A stretch of 64,000 nt of DNA, taken from Enterobacteriaceae bacterium RIT693. GTDB taxonomy: Bacteria; Pseudomonadota; Gammaproteobacteria; Enterobacterales; Enterobacteriaceae. A model generated the notes under the pieces. It saw nothing but the letters and a program-made list of their open reading frames with translations. It searched no databases and was not told the DNA's origin. Shown piece by piece: positions 56,590 through 64,000 of this stretch; the stretch's first letter is position 1; every line of letters begins with the position of its first letter. Location: NCBI GenBank assembly GCA_009668225.1, contig WJYK01000003.1:124001-188000 (forward strand), written 5' to 3'. Both the position numbers and the translations under genes were made by a program.

Positions 56590-58323
56590 TTACATGCGCT
56601 CTACGGTTTGAATGCCCAGCGTATCCAGACCCAGCTTCAGGGTCTTCGCGGTCAGTAATGCCAGCTTCAGGCGGCTGTTGCGGGTGGCCTCGTCGGCGGC
56701 GCTCAAAATAGGGCAGTGCTCGTAGAAGCCAGAGAACAGGCCTGCTACATCGTAAAGGTAAGCACACATCACGTGCGGCGTGCCGTCGCGGGCAACCACA
56801 TTCAGCGTTTCCTCAAACTGCAGCAGGCGAGCGGCCAGCTGTGCTTCGCGGTCTTCGGTAATCACGACCTTCGTTTTCAGCAGTTCGGCTTCGTCGAGAT
56901 TGGCTTTACGGAATACGGACAGCACGCGGGTATAGGCGTATTGCATATACGGCGCGGTATTCCCTTCGAAGGCCAGCATGTTGTCCCAATCGAAGATGTA
57001 GTCGGTGGTGCGGCTCTTGGACAGGTCAGCGTATTTCACCGCGCCAATACCTACCGCTGTCGCCAGATTTTCCAGTTCATCCGCCGGCATGTCAGGGTTT
57101 TTCGCTGCAACCAGGATGCGTGCGCGTTCCATAGCTTCATCGAGAAGGTCGGTCAGCTTAACGGTACCGCCGGAGCGGGTTTTGAACGGCTTGCCGTCTT
57201 TGCCCAGCATCATGCCGAACATCTGATGTTCCAGCGTGACGGACTCAGGCACGTAGCCTGCCTTACGCACGATGGTCCACGCCTGCATCAGGTGCTGGTG
57301 CTGGCGGGAGTCGATGAAGTACAGCACGCGGTCGGCATGCAGGGTTTCGTAGCGGTATTTCGCACAGGCGATATCGGTAGTGGTATACAGATAGCCACCG
57401 TCTTTCTTCTGGATGATAACGCCCATCGGGTCGCCGTCTTTGTTCTTGAACTCGTCCAGGAACACTACGGTTGCGCCTTCGCTTTCTACCGCCAGACCTT
57501 TCTCTTTCAGGTCAGCAACAATTCCCGGCAGCATTGGGTTGTAGAGACTTTCACCCATCACGTCGTCGCGGGTCAGGGTTACGTTGAGGCGCTGGTAGGT
57601 TTTCTGGTTCTGCGTCATGGTGATGTCGACCAGCTTGCGCCACATCTCACGACAGTATTCGTCGCCGCCCTGCAGCTTAACCACGTAACCGCGAGCGCGT
57701 TCGGCAAAGGCTTCGTCTTCGTCGTAGTGTTTCTTGGCGGCGCGATAGAACTCTTCCAGGTCGGCCAGGGCCATTTCACCCGCATTTTCCTGCTGCTGTT
57801 TTTCCAGGAACGCAATAAGCATGCCGAACTGGGTACCCCAGTCACCGACGTGGTTGGCGCGAATCACTTTGTGACCGAGGAATTCGAGGGTACGTACAGC
57901 GGCATCACCGATAATGGTGGAGCGGATATGGCCAACGTGCATCTCTTTGGCAACGTTAGGCGCGGAGTAGTCCACAACGATAGTTTGCGGTTTAGACACG
58001 CTAACGCCCACGCGATCGGACGTAAGGGCATCATCGATGTTTTTAGCAAGGAACGCCGGGTCGAGGAAAATATTGATAAAGCCAGGGCCTGCAATTTCAA
58101 CTTTGCTGGCGATCCCGGTCAGATCGAGGTTAGCGATGACCTTCTCTGCGACCTGTCGCGGCGGCATGCCCAGCGTTTTAGCAACGGGCATCACGCCATT
58201 AGCCTGATAGTCGCCGAACTGGACTTTTGCCGACTGACGAACCTGCGGCTCGCAGCCCGCTGGCGCGCCTGCAGCAATCAGTGCCTGACTGACTTTTTCT
58301 GAGAGAAGAGACTGAATATTCAC
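56590..58323 (-). CDS. argS: Arginyl-tRNA synthetase
   Basis: A 577-residue class I synthetase, same length as E. coli ArgRS. N-terminal Add-1 domain, HVGH form of the HIGH motif ([15 protein letters not shown]), no canonical KMSKS as usual for ArgRS ([15 protein letters not shown] takes its place) and the DALR anticodon-binding C-terminus. Essential. Divergent from yecM. Confidence 0.99.
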   Translation of the reverse strand: MNIQSLLSEKVSQALIAAGAPAGCEPQVRQSAKVQFGDYQANGVMPVAKTLGMPPRQVAEKVIANLDLTGIASKVEIAGPGFINIFLDPAFLAKNIDDALTSDRVGVSVSKPQTIVVDYSAPNVAKEMHVGHIRSTIIGDAAVRTLEFLGHKVIRANHVGDWGTQFGMLIAFLEKQQQENAGEMALADLEEFYRAAKKHYDEDEAFAERARGYVVKLQGGDEYCREMWRKLVDITMTQNQKTYQRLNVTLTRDDVMGESLYNPMLPGIVADLKEKGLAVESEGATVVFLDEFKNKDGDPMGVIIQKKDGGYLYTTTDIACAKYRYETLHADRVLYFIDSRQHQHLMQAWTIVRKAGYVPESVTLEHQMFGMMLGKDGKPFKTRSGGTVKLTDLLDEAMERARILVAAKNPDMPADELENLATAVGIGAVKYADLSKSRTTDYIFDWDNMLAFEGNTAPYMQYAYTRVLSVFRKANLDEAELLKTKVVITEDREAQLAARLLQFEETLNVVARDGTPHVMCAYLYDVAGLFSGFYEHCPILSAADEATRNSRLKLALLTAKTLKLGLDTLGIQTVERM

Positions 58324-58567
58324 CGGGATACCTTACAATTTGTACTGGGCCGCCGCATCAAGGGCAGCCTGAAAATGAGGAACGAAACAGGGCGTGAGTA
58401 TAACGTTATTTGCGGCCTGGCGTCAGCAAAAGCCTTGCCTACCGGCGGCGCAATTATTATTAACGGCGCAATGAATAACCATTCATCTGATTTTGGCCCC
58501 GGCGGGGAGTTGGCTCGCTCCCAGGAACAGGGTAGATTACGCGCTTTCTGAAAAAGAGGATGGCGGC

Positions 58568-59134
58568 ATGGCAAACTGGCAGGCGGTAGATGAACTGCAT
58601 GATATTTCGGCAGATCTGCCGAGATTTACGAAAGCGTTAACAGAACTTGCCACCCGGCTTGGGCTCGAGGTTGCGCCGCTTGATGCCGATCACATCTCTT
58701 TGCGCTGCCATCAGAACGCGACCGCCGACCGCTGGCGCGCGGGGTTGAAAAAATGCGGCACGTTACTGAGTGAAAATATCATCAACGGTCGCCCGATTTG
58801 TTTATTCAAGCTGGATGAACCGGTGTGTGTAGAGCACTGGCGGTTTACGGTGGTGGAACTTCCCTGGCCGGGCGAGAAGCGTTACCCGCACGAAGGCTGG
58901 GAACATATTGAAATTGTGCTGCCGGGCGAGCCGGAAACGCTCAATGCACGGGCGCTGGATCTGCTGTCCGACGCCGGGCTGCGTGAAACAGGTATTTCGG
59001 TGAAAACCAGTTCGCCAAAAGGCGAGCGCGAAAGGTTGCCTAACCCCACGCTTGCGGTAACCGACGGCAAAGTTACGATTAAATTCCATCCCTGGACCAT
59101 CGAGCAGATCGTCGCCAGCGAACGGGCTGACTGA
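58568..59134 (+). CDS. yecM: YecM protein
   Basis: A 188-residue protein, same length as E. coli YecM; the start at 58568 is set by homology (MANWQAVDELHDI). It has the vicinal-oxygen-chelate fold with kept motifs DADHISLRCHQN, HEGWEHIEIVLPG and TIKFHPW, and His/Glu residues fit for a metal. Function unknown. It ends exactly where the convergent gene ends. Confidence 0.95.
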   Translation: MANWQAVDELHDISADLPRFTKALTELATRLGLEVAPLDADHISLRCHQNATADRWRAGLKKCGTLLSENIINGRPICLFKLDEPVCVEHWRFTVVELPWPGEKRYPHEGWEHIEIVLPGEPETLNARALDLLSDAGLRETGISVKTSSPKGERERLPNPTLAVTDGKVTIKFHPWTIEQIVASERAD

Positions 59135-60274
59135 TTAACGCGGCTTGACCGCGTTTTGCAGGCGGCGGATGGCTTCATCAAGCACCGCCGCCGTACAACC
59201 AAAGTTAATTCTTACAAACTGCTTCTCGCCGAAATCTGCTCCGGGCGAGAAACCCAGACCGGCATCAAGAAAGAACTCAGCCGGGTTCTCTACGCCTAAT
59301 CCGCCCGCATCAACCCACCCGAGATAAGTCGCTTCCGGAGGTTGCATGTTCAAACCGGGAATGCTGTTTACCGAGGTGACCAGCTTGTCACGGTTAGCGC
59401 GCAGATACACCAGCAGTGCCTGCAGCCACGCCTCGCCGTCTCGCCAGGCCGCTTGCGCCGCAGTCAGAGCAAGGACATCGACTTCAGGCACAATGCCTGT
59501 GCGAGCCGCTTTGAACTTACGGCGTAGTTCTGCATTGGGAATAACGGCCACCGAGGCACCAAGCCCGGCAATATTAAAGGTTTTGGACGGAGAGAGCAGG
59601 GTAATGGAACGCTGCGCCGCGTCTTCGCCTAACGTCGCGAAAGGAATGTGTTTTGCGCCAGGTTCAAGCAATAAATCGCAGTGGATCTCATCGGAACAAA
59701 CGACTAAATCGTGGCGCTGGGCAAAGGCTAGCTGCTGTTCCAGTTCGTTGCGGCGGTAAACCGTGCCGCCAGGATTTTGTGGGTTACAGAGCATAAACAG
59801 TTTTTCGTTGCCCGTCATGCTGGCTGTTAACGCATCAAGATCGATAACCCAGCGTTTTTCTTGCAGCCTGAGCGGCGCATTTATCTGATTACGCTGGGCA
59901 AACAGAGCGGCTTTGCGAAACGGCGGGTAAATCGGCGTGGGGGCAATCGTCAACGCTGAGGCAGTGGTAAAGGCGCGAACGCATAAATTCAGGCCTGCCA
60001 CTACCCCGGGCAAAAAGAGCAGCCATTCGGGTTTAATGCGCCACTGATAGCGGGCGGCGAGTCTTTCGGTGATGACGTCAATCAGCGCATGCGGGCGCGC
60101 ACCATAGCCAAATACACCGTGCTGAATACGCGCTTGCAGCGCTTCAAGGATGCAGGGCGGCGAGCGGAAATCCATATCGGCGACCCACATTGGCAGCACC
60201 GCGTCAGAAAATTTATTCCATTTCGCGCTATCGCTGTGACGTCTGTCGATCCATTCATCAAAATTGAATGCCAT
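59135..60274 (-). CDS. PatB/MalY-type C-S lyase/aminotransferase
   Basis: A 379-residue fold-type I PLP enzyme. It has MWVADMDFRSPPCILEAL, the NPQNPGG loop, SDEIHCDL and the Schiff-base lysine in LLSPSKTFNIAGLGAS. These mark the MalY/PatB branch, which splits cystathionine or other cysteine S-conjugates (beta-lyase). A role in sulfur metabolism is probable, a regulatory role as in E. coli MalY cannot be excluded. Divergent from cutC by 90 nt. Confidence 0.88.
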   Translation of the reverse strand: MAFNFDEWIDRRHSDSAKWNKFSDAVLPMWVADMDFRSPPCILEALQARIQHGVFGYGARPHALIDVITERLAARYQWRIKPEWLLFLPGVVAGLNLCVRAFTTASALTIAPTPIYPPFRKAALFAQRNQINAPLRLQEKRWVIDLDALTASMTGNEKLFMLCNPQNPGGTVYRRNELEQQLAFAQRHDLVVCSDEIHCDLLLEPGAKHIPFATLGEDAAQRSITLLSPSKTFNIAGLGASVAVIPNAELRRKFKAARTGIVPEVDVLALTAAQAAWRDGEAWLQALLVYLRANRDKLVTSVNSIPGLNMQPPEATYLGWVDAGGLGVENPAEFFLDAGLGFSPGADFGEKQFVRINFGCTAAVLDEAIRRLQNAVKPR

Positions 60275-60364
60275 AGTACGCTACCTTTTTGTGAGCTTGT
60301 TTTCAGATTATCATCCAGAAACAGGTTAACAACCGGCGACCTGCAGGTTTTTTAGGAGTAATCA

Positions 60365-61114
60365 ATGGCTTTGCTTGAAATATGCTGTTATGGAATAGAT
60401 TGTGCTGTCACTGCAGAACAAGCCGGCGCGGACAGAATTGAACTCTGCTCTGCGCCTAAAGAAGGCGGGCTGACGCCTTCCGCTGGCGTGCTTCGGCAGG
60501 TCAGACAAAAAGTGTCGATCCCCGTACACCCGATTATTCGCCCGCGCGGCGGTGACTTTTGCTACACCGACGGCGAATTTGCCACCATGCTGGAAGATAT
60601 CGTCTTCGTGCGTGAGCTCGGTTTTCCGGGGCTGGTGATCGGTATGCTTGATGAGGACGGCAATATCGATCTGCCGCGAATGGAGAAGGTGATGCAGGCC
60701 GCCGAAGGGATGGCCGTGACGTTCCACCGCGCTTTTGATATGTGCCATCATCCGCTGCAGGCGTTCGAACAGCTGGCGGCATTAGGCGTTGCGAGAATAC
60801 TGACTTCAGGGCAGCAGCAAACGGCCGAAACGGGAATCTCACTTCTTCGGGAACTAAAACAGCATTCTCGTGCTCCAATCATTATGGCGGGCGCAGGCGT
60901 GCGTCTTAGCAACGTTAGCAAGTTTGTTGCAAACGGTATTGAAGAGCTTCACAGCTCTGCCGGGCACTCGGTTCCTTCGCCGATGCGCTATCGCAAAGCG
61001 GGCGTTTCCATGAGCGCCGATGCCGAAGCCGATGAGTTTAATCGTTACTGCGTGGATGCAGACGTAGTGGCGGCAATGAAAAACGCGCTGGCGGTGACAA
61101 ACCCGTCGCGCTGA
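60365..61114 (+). CDS. cutC: CutC family protein
   Basis: A 249-residue TIM-barrel protein (E. coli 248): [27 protein letters not shown] as its start, [36 protein letters not shown] precedes the ATG. It was first linked to copper tolerance; later work in E. coli relates that effect to MicL RNA made from the cutC 3' region. Whether a MicL-like RNA is encoded here was not resolved. Confidence 0.96.
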   Translation: MALLEICCYGIDCAVTAEQAGADRIELCSAPKEGGLTPSAGVLRQVRQKVSIPVHPIIRPRGGDFCYTDGEFATMLEDIVFVRELGFPGLVIGMLDEDGNIDLPRMEKVMQAAEGMAVTFHRAFDMCHHPLQAFEQLAALGVARILTSGQQQTAETGISLLRELKQHSRAPIIMAGAGVRLSNVSKFVANGIEELHSSAGHSVPSPMRYRKAGVSMSADAEADEFNRYCVDADVVAAMKNALAVTNPSR

Positions 61115-61164
61115 AAAGATTTTTACCGCGCATCATGTCGCCCAATATGATGCTTGCTCGTACC

Positions 61165-61194
61165 AGGCCCCGGCGGATTGCTGGGGCTTTTTTT
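61165..61194 (+). terminator. Terminator after cutC
   Basis: AGGCCCC paired with GGGGCTT (11-nt inner loop) then seven Ts. A second hairpin, GCATCAT/ATGATGC (61130-61153), precedes it. This layout would suit a 3'-derived small RNA such as MicL. Confidence 0.85.
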
Positions 61195-61514
61195 ATCTAT
61201 ATCAATGCATTCCGGTGTTTTGGGGGGCTGAACCAGGCAATTTAAAAGCCCTAATAAGTTCAGATAACCCCAAAAAGGCTTTTTTGCTGGTGATTTTTTC
61301 AGTTAGCTTTCATCTGATCAAATAGTTCCCTTTCTTGCAACGCTCGAGAATTTCCCAGGCGTGACATACATACGTTACCGCCCCAGCGGCATCTTATCTG
61401 AGCTCCATAAGAAATTACTCAAGCTTGTCAGGCTGCCCTCTAATGGTGTCTCTACTAACCATTCTTTACACTACCTGACAATTATTTATATGAGAACGTT
61501 GCACCCGAAATACT
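61195..61514. other. Intergenic region before the membrane protein gene
   Basis: 320 nt without a gene. TTGTCAGG (61425-61432) and CCTGACAA (61474-61481) form an inverted repeat with a 41-nt loop ahead of the next gene, a possible operator pair. CTGAAC/GTTCAG arms occur near 61230-61264. Confidence 0.45.
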
Positions 61515-62546
61515 ATGGATATGATAAATAAAATTCGTATTGCTGCCGCGAGCATACTGGGCGTGCCTTTGGTGGCATCAGCACATGTTAAATGGTTTGT
61601 CGATTTCGACACCACGAAAGCCCCTGAATCGCTGGCTCAGATGGCTGGCACCCTGGACTTCTGGGCATTGCTGATTTTTTCTATTGCGGTAGTTTTTGCT
61701 ACTTCCGTACTGGATCGCAAAATTCCCTCCTTTACCGACCGCCCGCAGTTTAACGGATGGTTAGATAAATCGCATAATGCCGTACCGGTAATTATGCGCT
61801 GGGGAACGGGTGCATTCTTTCTGATTCTGGGGATTTTTTACCCCCATGTTATTCTTACTCCAGAACTGCTTATTGAAAATCCGTGGCTGAAATATATCCA
61901 TTACGCCATTGCAGTCACCGCCTTCTCGAGAAGAACCAGTCTTATTGCAGGTTTTGGGATCCTGTTTTTATACAGTTATGCCGTTCAGCTGTATGGCGTA
62001 TTTCATATGCTGGATTACTTTATTTTTATCGGCACCGGCGTTTATTTAATTATTCAGACAATATTACCTAAAAGAGCTTATGGCGCGGAACTGGAACTAC
62101 TGCGTTTCGTGCTTTGCTATTCCTTCCTGTGGGGCGCCATAGAGAAATTTATGCAGCCCGATTTATTCTATCAGCTTCTGGAAGATCACAGCTATCTGGC
62201 GATGGGGTTGGACTGGGAGTTTTATGTCCGAGCCTGCGGTTTTGTTGAATTATGCCTTGCCTGGCATATCTACACCGGAAAACTGGCGGGTTATGCGAGC
62301 ATCGGCGTTCTTGCCACCATTGTAGTGTTGGCATTCATTCCTTTTGGTTTAACGGATTTCATCGGCCACTTCCTGTTCATAATTCCGCTGGTTGCCGTAT
62401 TACTGACGCCGCGTAAAACCTTCATCTTCCGTACGGCGATGACCAGTACCGTTGGTTTTATAATAACATCGATTGCTTTGCTGCTTTTTGGATATATGAG
62501 TTACTATGTTTTACATTTTAACCTGCATCCACATTTGCACCCTTAA
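61515..62546 (+). CDS. DoxX-like polytopic membrane protein with predicted N-terminal His
   Basis: A 343-residue protein with a signal peptide (cut after VASA, leaving HVKWFVDFD) and about eight membrane helices. Several His and acidic residues lie in or near helices (IHYAIAV, YGVFHMLDYF, WGAIEKFMQP, FIGHFLF), and the tail HFNLHPHLHP is His-rich. The WGAIEKFMQP stretch is DoxX-like. I do not recognise a characterised family. A metal or redox role is suggested only by the His pattern and by the neighbouring copper-dependent oxygenase. Confidence 0.65.
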   Translation: MDMINKIRIAAASILGVPLVASAHVKWFVDFDTTKAPESLAQMAGTLDFWALLIFSIAVVFATSVLDRKIPSFTDRPQFNGWLDKSHNAVPVIMRWGTGAFFLILGIFYPHVILTPELLIENPWLKYIHYAIAVTAFSRRTSLIAGFGILFLYSYAVQLYGVFHMLDYFIFIGTGVYLIIQTILPKRAYGAELELLRFVLCYSFLWGAIEKFMQPDLFYQLLEDHSYLAMGLDWEFYVRACGFVELCLAWHIYTGKLAGYASIGVLATIVVLAFIPFGLTDFIGHFLFIIPLVAVLLTPRKTFIFRTAMTSTVGFIITSIALLLFGYMSYYVLHFNLHPHLHP

Positions 62547-62718
62547 TGTCACCACCCTGAAAGATTTAATTATAACCGAAATGTAATATCTGAGATTCTC
62601 TCTGGTGAGATGGTTAAGGCTTTTTCTTTAGTTGAAAATATTTTTGGGCTGTACTTTCCCGAAGTGATAAATATTTTTTTAATTACACGATATCTTTATT
62701 TTCAAGGAATAAGTATTT

Positions 62719-63969
62719 ATGAAAAGAATAACGAATACTGTTATTAGTTTGGCGGTGGTCATGGCCTGCACATCGTTGTCGCCATTGGCTTATGGGCACG
62801 GTGCTGTTTCCTGGCCTGTCTCTCGTCAGCTCCAGTGTTACAGGGAGGGGGGCTTCTGGGGGCCGCTCGAGAATATTCCTAATAGTGGGTGTCGCGCCGC
62901 TGTGGCAAAATCCGAGCAATACCCGCTGGTTCAGTGGAATGAAGTGGCTGCAAACCCGAGCCCTCGCAATGATCTGGACGCAATCAAAAAAGCCGTTCCT
63001 GACGGATTATTATGTGCAGCCGGAGATCCGAAGAAAAGAGGGCTTGATGAGCCGCAAAGTGCCGGATGGAAGCTTACCTCTGTCCAGGCTGGGGCAAAGA
63101 TCAACCTGACGTGGGATACAACTGCAGCGCATAACCCGGCACGGTATACCGTATATATCACTAAACCCGGTGTTAATTATCAAAATCGAGCGCTGAAGTG
63201 GGAAGACTTGACGCAGATTGCAACCGGTCAAATGCCCAATGCCATCCAGGCATCACCCTATCCACAATACAAAATACCGGTGACATTGCCAGCCAATCGT
63301 ACAGGAAATGCAATTCTGTACAGTGTCTGGCAGCGTGAAGATGCTGGAAATGAAGGCTTCTTTAACTGTAGCGATATTTCCTTCGAAGGTGGGGTTGATC
63401 CCAAGCCTCCTGTCCCCGACGATGGATGGCTGCAAGAACAGCCGTTCGTGAAACCGGGCATCCCGTCCCCTGATGAAGGCGATCGTGTTCGTTTCCGGTT
63501 ATTGGGTGGGAGTGGGAGCCGCGGCCTGGAAGTTGTCGATCTGAGCATAGAGATCACTGCTGGAAATAAAAATAACTACCGCTGGGCAGAAGAACTGGCC
63601 AGTGAGCTGAATGACACCCAGGAAAAATATGTACAAGTTGGCGTGAAAAAGAACGGCAGTATCCAATTCGAAAGCGGTGCGGATCGTATTCATCAGAACC
63701 AGGTCTGGGTAAAAGATTCCCGCTACAGCAGTTCATTGTCGGTGATCGCAGCAGATAAACCCGGCCCGGATGCGGACAAGGTATGGCCAAACGGTATTGG
63801 TACCTATCTCGCAGGCAAAACAGTGGTTAAAGGCACGGATGGTAAGAAATGGCGTTGCCGCGAATTCCCTCAGGGAGGATGGTGTAACATCAATCATCCA
63901 GCTTACGAGCCCGGAGGCAAAAACATGGCAACAGTAGCAAGCCAGCAAGCCTGGGAGCCGGTGAAATAA
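62719..63969 (+). CDS. Secreted AA10 lytic polysaccharide monooxygenase (GbpA-like)
   Basis: A 416-residue exported protein. Cleavage after LAYG exposes His27 (HGAVSWP), which with His138 (DTTAAHNPARY) forms the copper histidine brace; the axial Phe is in EGFFNCSDI. Domains: AA10 oxygenase (27-225), a GbpA-like second domain (about 240-340) and a C-terminal chitin-binding module (about 353-416, with WPNGIGTY, WRCREFP, WCN). It oxidatively cleaves chitin and may aid attachment to chitin or GlcNAc surfaces. AAGGAA lies 10 nt before the start. It is separated from the membrane protein gene by 172 nt. Confidence 0.93.
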   Translation: MKRITNTVISLAVVMACTSLSPLAYGHGAVSWPVSRQLQCYREGGFWGPLENIPNSGCRAAVAKSEQYPLVQWNEVAANPSPRNDLDAIKKAVPDGLLCAAGDPKKRGLDEPQSAGWKLTSVQAGAKINLTWDTTAAHNPARYTVYITKPGVNYQNRALKWEDLTQIATGQMPNAIQASPYPQYKIPVTLPANRTGNAILYSVWQREDAGNEGFFNCSDISFEGGVDPKPPVPDDGWLQEQPFVKPGIPSPDEGDRVRFRLLGGSGSRGLEVVDLSIEITAGNKNNYRWAEELASELNDTQEKYVQVGVKKNGSIQFESGADRIHQNQVWVKDSRYSSSLSVIAADKPGPDADKVWPNGIGTYLAGKTVVKGTDGKKWRCREFPQGGWCNINHPAYEPGGKNMATVASQQAWEPVK

Positions 63970-64000
63970 CGCAATTTTATTCTCCGCCCAGCGTGTAGAT

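Noticed and set aside
56716-58302. A 528-codon open frame on the plus strand, antisense to argS
   Set aside because: It lies wholly within argS, which is certain. The translation has no recognisable domain and is rich in His, Phe and Val, as expected from reading a GC-biased gene backwards.

Overview
The window is a piece of the flagellar and chemotaxis region of a chromosome from a member of the Enterobacteriaceae. Gene content, gene lengths and protein sequences follow E. coli/Salmonella closely: fliAZ-tcyJ-dcyD-tcyLN, sdiA, uvrY-uvrC-pgsA-glyW-cysT-leuZ, flhDC-motAB-cheAW, tar-tap-cheRBYZ, flhBAE, argS-yecM and cutC. The accessory genes between these blocks differ from E. coli and Salmonella. 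The genus cannot be fixed from sequence alone; an Enterobacter/Cedecea/Leclercia-type organism would fit.

Layout. 1-8089: two very large tandem glycosyltransferases and a DegT/DnrJ/EryC1 sugar aminotransferase, immediately upstream of fliA. This is where flagellin-modification islands sit in other enterobacteria (between fliC and fliA). 8467-13371: fliA promoters, sigma-28, FliZ and the cystine/cysteine uptake and desulfhydrase genes. 13393-19494: a CoA-transferase divergent from the quorum-sensing regulator sdiA, then yecF, uvrY, uvrC and pgsA. 19545-20024: a Gly-Cys-Leu tRNA operon. 20129-25798: an alpha/beta hydrolase, a YecA protein without its C-terminal metal-binding tail, ferritin ftnA, a NupC-type nucleoside permease, a lipoprotein/MFS pair and yecR. 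25995-29166: an orphan chemoreceptor with its own sigma-28 promoter, a collapsed oligopeptide ABC-transporter operon, yecJ and ftnB. 29167-31342: a long gene-poor stretch around uspC, ending in the flhDC control region.

31343-49801 is the motility and chemotaxis core: the master regulator FlhDC, the stator MotAB, CheA/CheW, receptors Tar and Tap, the adaptation enzymes CheR/CheB, and CheY/CheZ. In E. coli cheW and tar are neighbours. Here they are separated by about 6.7 kb holding a dicarboxylate/amino-acid symporter and a complete four-gene chaperone-usher operon of the spore-coat-U (archaic/sigma pilus) type. 49945-53562 is flhBAE of the flagellar export gate.

53807-56534 encodes uptake and hydrolysis of unsaturated rhamnogalacturonides (RhiT/RhiN type, pectin breakdown). 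It is followed by argS, yecM, a PatB/MalY-type C-S lyase, cutC, a polytopic membrane protein whose predicted mature N-terminus is His, and a secreted AA10 lytic polysaccharide monooxygenase with a chitin-binding tail. The accessory genes (pectin use, chitin oxidation, pili, flagellin decoration) suggest surface or plant/invertebrate-associated life; that is inference. No CRISPR array, intact insertion sequence or prophage was seen.
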